Shown here one piece after another: positions 62,101-64,000 of a stretch of 64,000 nt of DNA. Location: positions 14,645-78,644 of the forward strand of contig JBKJNY010000045.1 of assembly GCA_046593355.1 (NCBI GenBank), given 5' to 3'. How positions within the stretch are numbered: position 1 is the stretch's first letter; the number at the start of each line of letters is the position of its first letter. A program made the position numbers and the translations under genes. The DNA comes from SXOA01 sp046593355 (GTDB taxonomy: Bacteria; Planctomycetota; Planctomycetia; Pirellulales; Pirellulaceae). Below the pieces are notes generated by a model that was given only the letters and a program-made list of their open reading frames with translations, was not told the DNA's origin and did no database searches.

Positions 62101-62232
62101 AGCGACGCGCGGCAGCTTCTGGCAAAGGAAGCGGCCAAGCACGATGCCCGGCTTGATGCCCGCGAGCTGGCCGCTTGGACCGTGGTGGCCCAGGCCGTGC
62201 TCAACCTCGACGAGGCGATGACGAAGAGATGA
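59140..62232 (+). CDS. PSCyt1-DUF1549-LamG-DUF1553 planctomycete cytochrome-type protein
   Basis: A 1,030-residue exported protein; ATG 59140 gives signal peptide RIVGAIVWLQFLLLAPAVARA. PSCyt1 heme motif CFACH is near residue 47 (VRPILAKNCFACHGRD). DUF1549 follows (PIDAFVAAKLKEHGL; RRVSFDLTGLPPS; WLDAARYADTNGYFSD) with a further C-x2-CH (GCAQCHDHKYDP). A LamG/concanavalin-like domain sits at about 420-620 (PWTIGLWIKAEGS). DUF1553 is at the end (NRLGLAQWLVSRENPLTPRV; TNTPLQALLLLNDP). Its role is not established; it is always next to a DUF1501 gene, here overlapping by ATGA. Confidence 0.93.
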   Translation: MLHRIVGAIVWLQFLLLAPAVARAGESRPGTIEFNRDVRPILAKNCFACHGRDANQRQAGLRLDTYEGATADRDASRAIVPRDLGNSALWQRVTSADPDEVMPPPTSNKPPLGPAQKAILKAWIEQGAGYQRHWAFEPLMSDVQVPDTGNATAANPIDAFVAAKLKEHGLTFAPEAEPATLIRRVSFDLTGLPPSADLLVLPYEEAVDRLLASPHFGEHMAASWLDAARYADTNGYFSDKPRQMWLWRDWVTGAFNANMPYDQFTIEQLAGDLLPQATIQQRIATGFNRNHMANNETGSIDEEFRVEYVVDRVSTTMALWLGLTAGCAQCHDHKYDPLSQREFYQLFAFFNNVPEKGVIVEDNPPPLISVPSPDQEQALQKALAEMRAATESFAPLREQLAAGMAEWEKKAASELPQPAKAVFHEPLDGRLGKDARSLGTSLAFEKGIHEEAARFDATQHVEAAAPSFDLDRPWTIGLWIKAEGSLSCPLSLIEPEGHRRGIELIWQKGRLQVNLVHRWGASAIEVSTLEALSAKNWHQIVVAYDGTQKAAGLRVFFDGSPTRLEIKRDTLSGSLANRQPLRIGRRDSGLGFYGSIDEVRLVSGALEDREVLDWFWGERIRGVVETPAEKRSAVDSDTLLDYYIDHFADAAIKQARQRLRRAVENEKTVLASIPTALVMQEMEQPRITHVLERGKYDKPVQVVTPDVPAAIAPWPAGAPRNRLGLAQWLVSRENPLTPRVAVNRLWQQCFGEGLVRTAEDFGAQGEPPTHPELLDWLAATFRDGGWNIKNMLRLIVTSQTYRQKSATRDQHDPDNFLLARGPRGRLTAEMLRDQALAVSGLLVSAIGGPSVKPYQPPGLWEAVSYNAEETYVADAGDGLWRRSLYTYVKRQTPPPLLLIFDGPTREKCTIRRPRTNTPLQALLLLNDPVFVEAARMLAARTLTSAGDDLEKLRELWRRVLVRDASQDELALVHGLLVRQRARFAKAPSDARQLLAKEAAKHDARLDARELAAWTVVAQAVLNLDEAMTKR

Positions 62233-63629
62233 ATGGAACCCTCGACCGTCGGCAATTTCTAAGTCGCTCCGGGCTCGGGCTCGGCGGACTCACCTTGGCC
62301 TCGTTGCTGAACGAAGCGGGCGCCGCCACCCATTTTGCCCCGCGTGCGAAGCGAGTCATCTACCTGTTCATGCACGGCGGTCCCTCTCAGCTCGACCTCT
62401 TCGACCACAAGCCGGGGCTCAAAAACCTGCACGGCCAGGAGCTCCCCGCATCGGTGCGAGGGAACCAGCGGCTCACCGGCATGACCAGCAGCCAAAAATC
62501 GCTGCCGGTCACGTCGTCGCTATTTCGTTTCGCGCGTCACGGCGAAAGCGGCGCGTGGATCAGCGAGCTGTTGCCGCACACCGCGCGGATCGTGGACGAG
62601 CTGTGCATCATCCGCTCGCTGAATACGGAGGCCATTAACCACGATCCGGCGGTTACCTTTCTGCAAACCGGGCACCAGCAGCCGGGGAGGCCGAGCTTTG
62701 GCGCCTGGCTGAGCTACGGCCTGGGATCGGAGAGTAGCGATCTGCCAGCCTTTGTGGTGATGGTCTCGCGCGGCAGTGCGGCGCGTCCGGCCGACCCGCT
62801 GTATGCGCGGCTGTGGGGATCCGGTTTCCTGCCGTCGAACCATCAAGGGGTAGCGCTGGCGAGCTCGGGCGACCCGGTGCTGTACCTGTCCAATCCCGCC
62901 GGCATAAACGAGGCGACGCGCCGCGATCAGCTTGACGTGATCGCCGAGCTCAACCGGCAGCAGCTGGCGGTTCACGGCGATGCGGAAATTGCCACGCGAA
63001 TCGCGCAGTACGAGATGGCCTTCCGCATGCAGACTTCGGTCCCCGACCTGACCGACCTGAGCGGTGAAAGCGAGGCCACGCTGGACGCCTATGGGCCACA
63101 ATCGCGCCAGCGCGGTACTTTTGCGGCCAACTGCTTGCTCGCGCGGCGCATGGCCGAGCGGGGCGTGCGATTCATCCAGCTCTACCACCGCGGCTGGGAC
63201 CAGCACTATAACCTCCCCAGCGACTTGGCGCTGCAATGCGGCGACGTGGATCAGCCGGCCGCGGCGCTGATTCAAGACCTAAAGCAACGTGGCCTGCTGG
63301 AGGAGACGCTCGTCGTGTGGGGAGGAGAGTTCGGCCGCACGACTTATTCTCAAGGCAAGGTCGAGCCGAACAACTACGGCCGCGATCACCATGGCCGCTG
63401 CTTTACGATGTGGCTGGCTGGCGGCGGAATTCGGGCGGGGCTCCAGTACGGCGAAACCGACGACTTCTGCTACAACGTCGTCAAGGATGGTGTCCATGTC
63501 CACGACCTCAACGCCACGCTGCTGAACCAACTCGGCGTCGACCACACGCGGCTCACCTTCCGTTTTCAAGGGCGCGATTACCGGCTCACCGACGTGGAAG
63601 GAAAGGTCGTTAAGGGAATTGTGGCGTGA
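62229..63629 (+). CDS. Tat-exported DUF1501 protein (alkaline-phosphatase-like fold)
   Basis: A 466-residue protein. Tat leader: LDRRQFLSRSGLGLGGLTLA. Family motifs: VIYLFMHGGPSQLDLFDHKP, LPHTARIVDELCIIRSL, NHDPAVTFLQTGH, GGEFGRTTYSQGKVEPNNYG then RDHH. These match DUF1501, related to sulfatase/alkaline-phosphatase folds. It overlaps the stop of the PSCyt1 gene by ATGA, so the two are translated together, the standard planctomycete pair. Confidence 0.93.
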   Translation: MNGTLDRRQFLSRSGLGLGGLTLASLLNEAGAATHFAPRAKRVIYLFMHGGPSQLDLFDHKPGLKNLHGQELPASVRGNQRLTGMTSSQKSLPVTSSLFRFARHGESGAWISELLPHTARIVDELCIIRSLNTEAINHDPAVTFLQTGHQQPGRPSFGAWLSYGLGSESSDLPAFVVMVSRGSAARPADPLYARLWGSGFLPSNHQGVALASSGDPVLYLSNPAGINEATRRDQLDVIAELNRQQLAVHGDAEIATRIAQYEMAFRMQTSVPDLTDLSGESEATLDAYGPQSRQRGTFAANCLLARRMAERGVRFIQLYHRGWDQHYNLPSDLALQCGDVDQPAAALIQDLKQRGLLEETLVVWGGEFGRTTYSQGKVEPNNYGRDHHGRCFTMWLAGGGIRAGLQYGETDDFCYNVVKDGVHVHDLNATLLNQLGVDHTRLTFRFQGRDYRLTDVEGKVVKGIVA

Positions 63630-63878
63630 AAGAGCGATTCGCGGCCTAATAGAGCGGCCCGCAAGATTAGGACCGGTTCGTTCTCATGATTTGTCCTTGG
63701 GAGAACTGAACTTCAGGAAAAATGAGCATCGCGGAGCACAAACAGCAGCTTCACCGACTTTGCCACTGTGAGGTCGGTTCGTCGGAGTAGATAGCGGATC
63801 CTCAACAGCCTGCGTCGGTCACATCGACCGACATAGCCGAGCATTCGGTGTGTCGGACGAATGGCACTAGTGGTCCGT

Positions 63879-64000
63879 CTACTCTGAATTGACACTTGCT
63901 ATCTGCGGATAGAGCCTGTGGAGTTTGATGCGTGCGTCGTCGGTGGTGAACTGCCAGTGGACTTTGGAGTTAGCCGCGTTGCGAGGTTCTTCCCAGGCGG
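63879..64000 (-). CDS. C-terminal end of an IS630-type transposase (partial)
   Basis: The minus strand from the window edge to the TAG at 63879-63881 reads AWEEPRNAANSKVHWQFTTD, then ARIKLHRLYPQ and ends IASVNSE. This is the usual C-terminus of IS630-family transposases. Most of the gene lies beyond base 64,000. Confidence 0.8.
   Translation of the reverse strand, partial: AWEEPRNAANSKVHWQFTTDDARIKLHRLYPQIASVNSE

Noticed and set aside
63713..63895. 60-codon minus-strand frame near the right edge
   Set aside because: No motif or ribosome site, and it overlaps the end of the IS630-type transposase in another frame.

Overview
The window reads as a high-GC planctomycete chromosome segment. The evidence is lineage-typical gene content: PSCyt1/DUF1549/DUF1553 and DUF1501 pairs, a Ser/Thr kinase carrying a formylglycine-generating-enzyme-like domain, a very long exported WD40 protein, and many secreted enzymes with Sec or Tat leaders. 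No rRNA, tRNA or CRISPR array was seen. All calls come from reading the sequence; no database search was run.

Region 1 (1-31,355, perhaps to 36,920) is a type VI secretion (T6SS) island. In order it holds the tail of a TssL-like gene, a short TssM-like protein, a small gene overlapping a sigma factor, TssA, TssB, two TssC paralogues, TagJ/ImpE, TssE, TssF, TssG, TssH/ClpV, a methyltransferase-fold protein, Hcp, a candidate effector (peptidoglycan-binding-like domain plus aspzincin HExxH peptidase), VgrG, a DUF6484 protein, a DUF2169 protein, a ketosynthase-fold protein that seems to lack its cysteine, a PAAR-like DUF4150 protein with an HNH-like tail, and then a run of HEAT-type genes ending in an FHA-HEAT protein. 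On the minus strand follow an unknown gene and a membrane-anchored kinase. FHA protein and kinase suggest phosphorylation control as in the PpkA/Fha pathway. The divergent 1,816-residue exported WD40 protein ends in a caspase-like fold whose His and Cys appear lost. TssJ and TssK are not in view and may lie to the left.

Region 2 (37,000-40,040) holds two tandem paralogous exported beta-barrel-like proteins with a shared leader motif, and a small exported basic protein.

Region 3 (40,040-47,417) is a mobile and decayed zone: a DDE transposase, a tyrosine recombinase whose ribosome site lies in a hairpin, a frameshifted large serine recombinase, and remnants of a Ro60/TROVE gene and of a Tat-exported repeat protein.

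Region 4 (47,456-64,000) encodes exported catabolic proteins: an unknown secreted protein, a GH32/43-like protein, a dimethylformamidase-like protein, a GH13 branching/amylase-type enzyme, a truncated UPF0178 gene, a GDPD plus GH32/43-like fusion with a frameshifted tail, a PSCyt1-LamG-DUF1553/DUF1501 pair, and the end of an IS630-type transposase. Between 48.7 and 49.5 kb lies a gene-free cluster of ordered inverted repeats that no gene explains.
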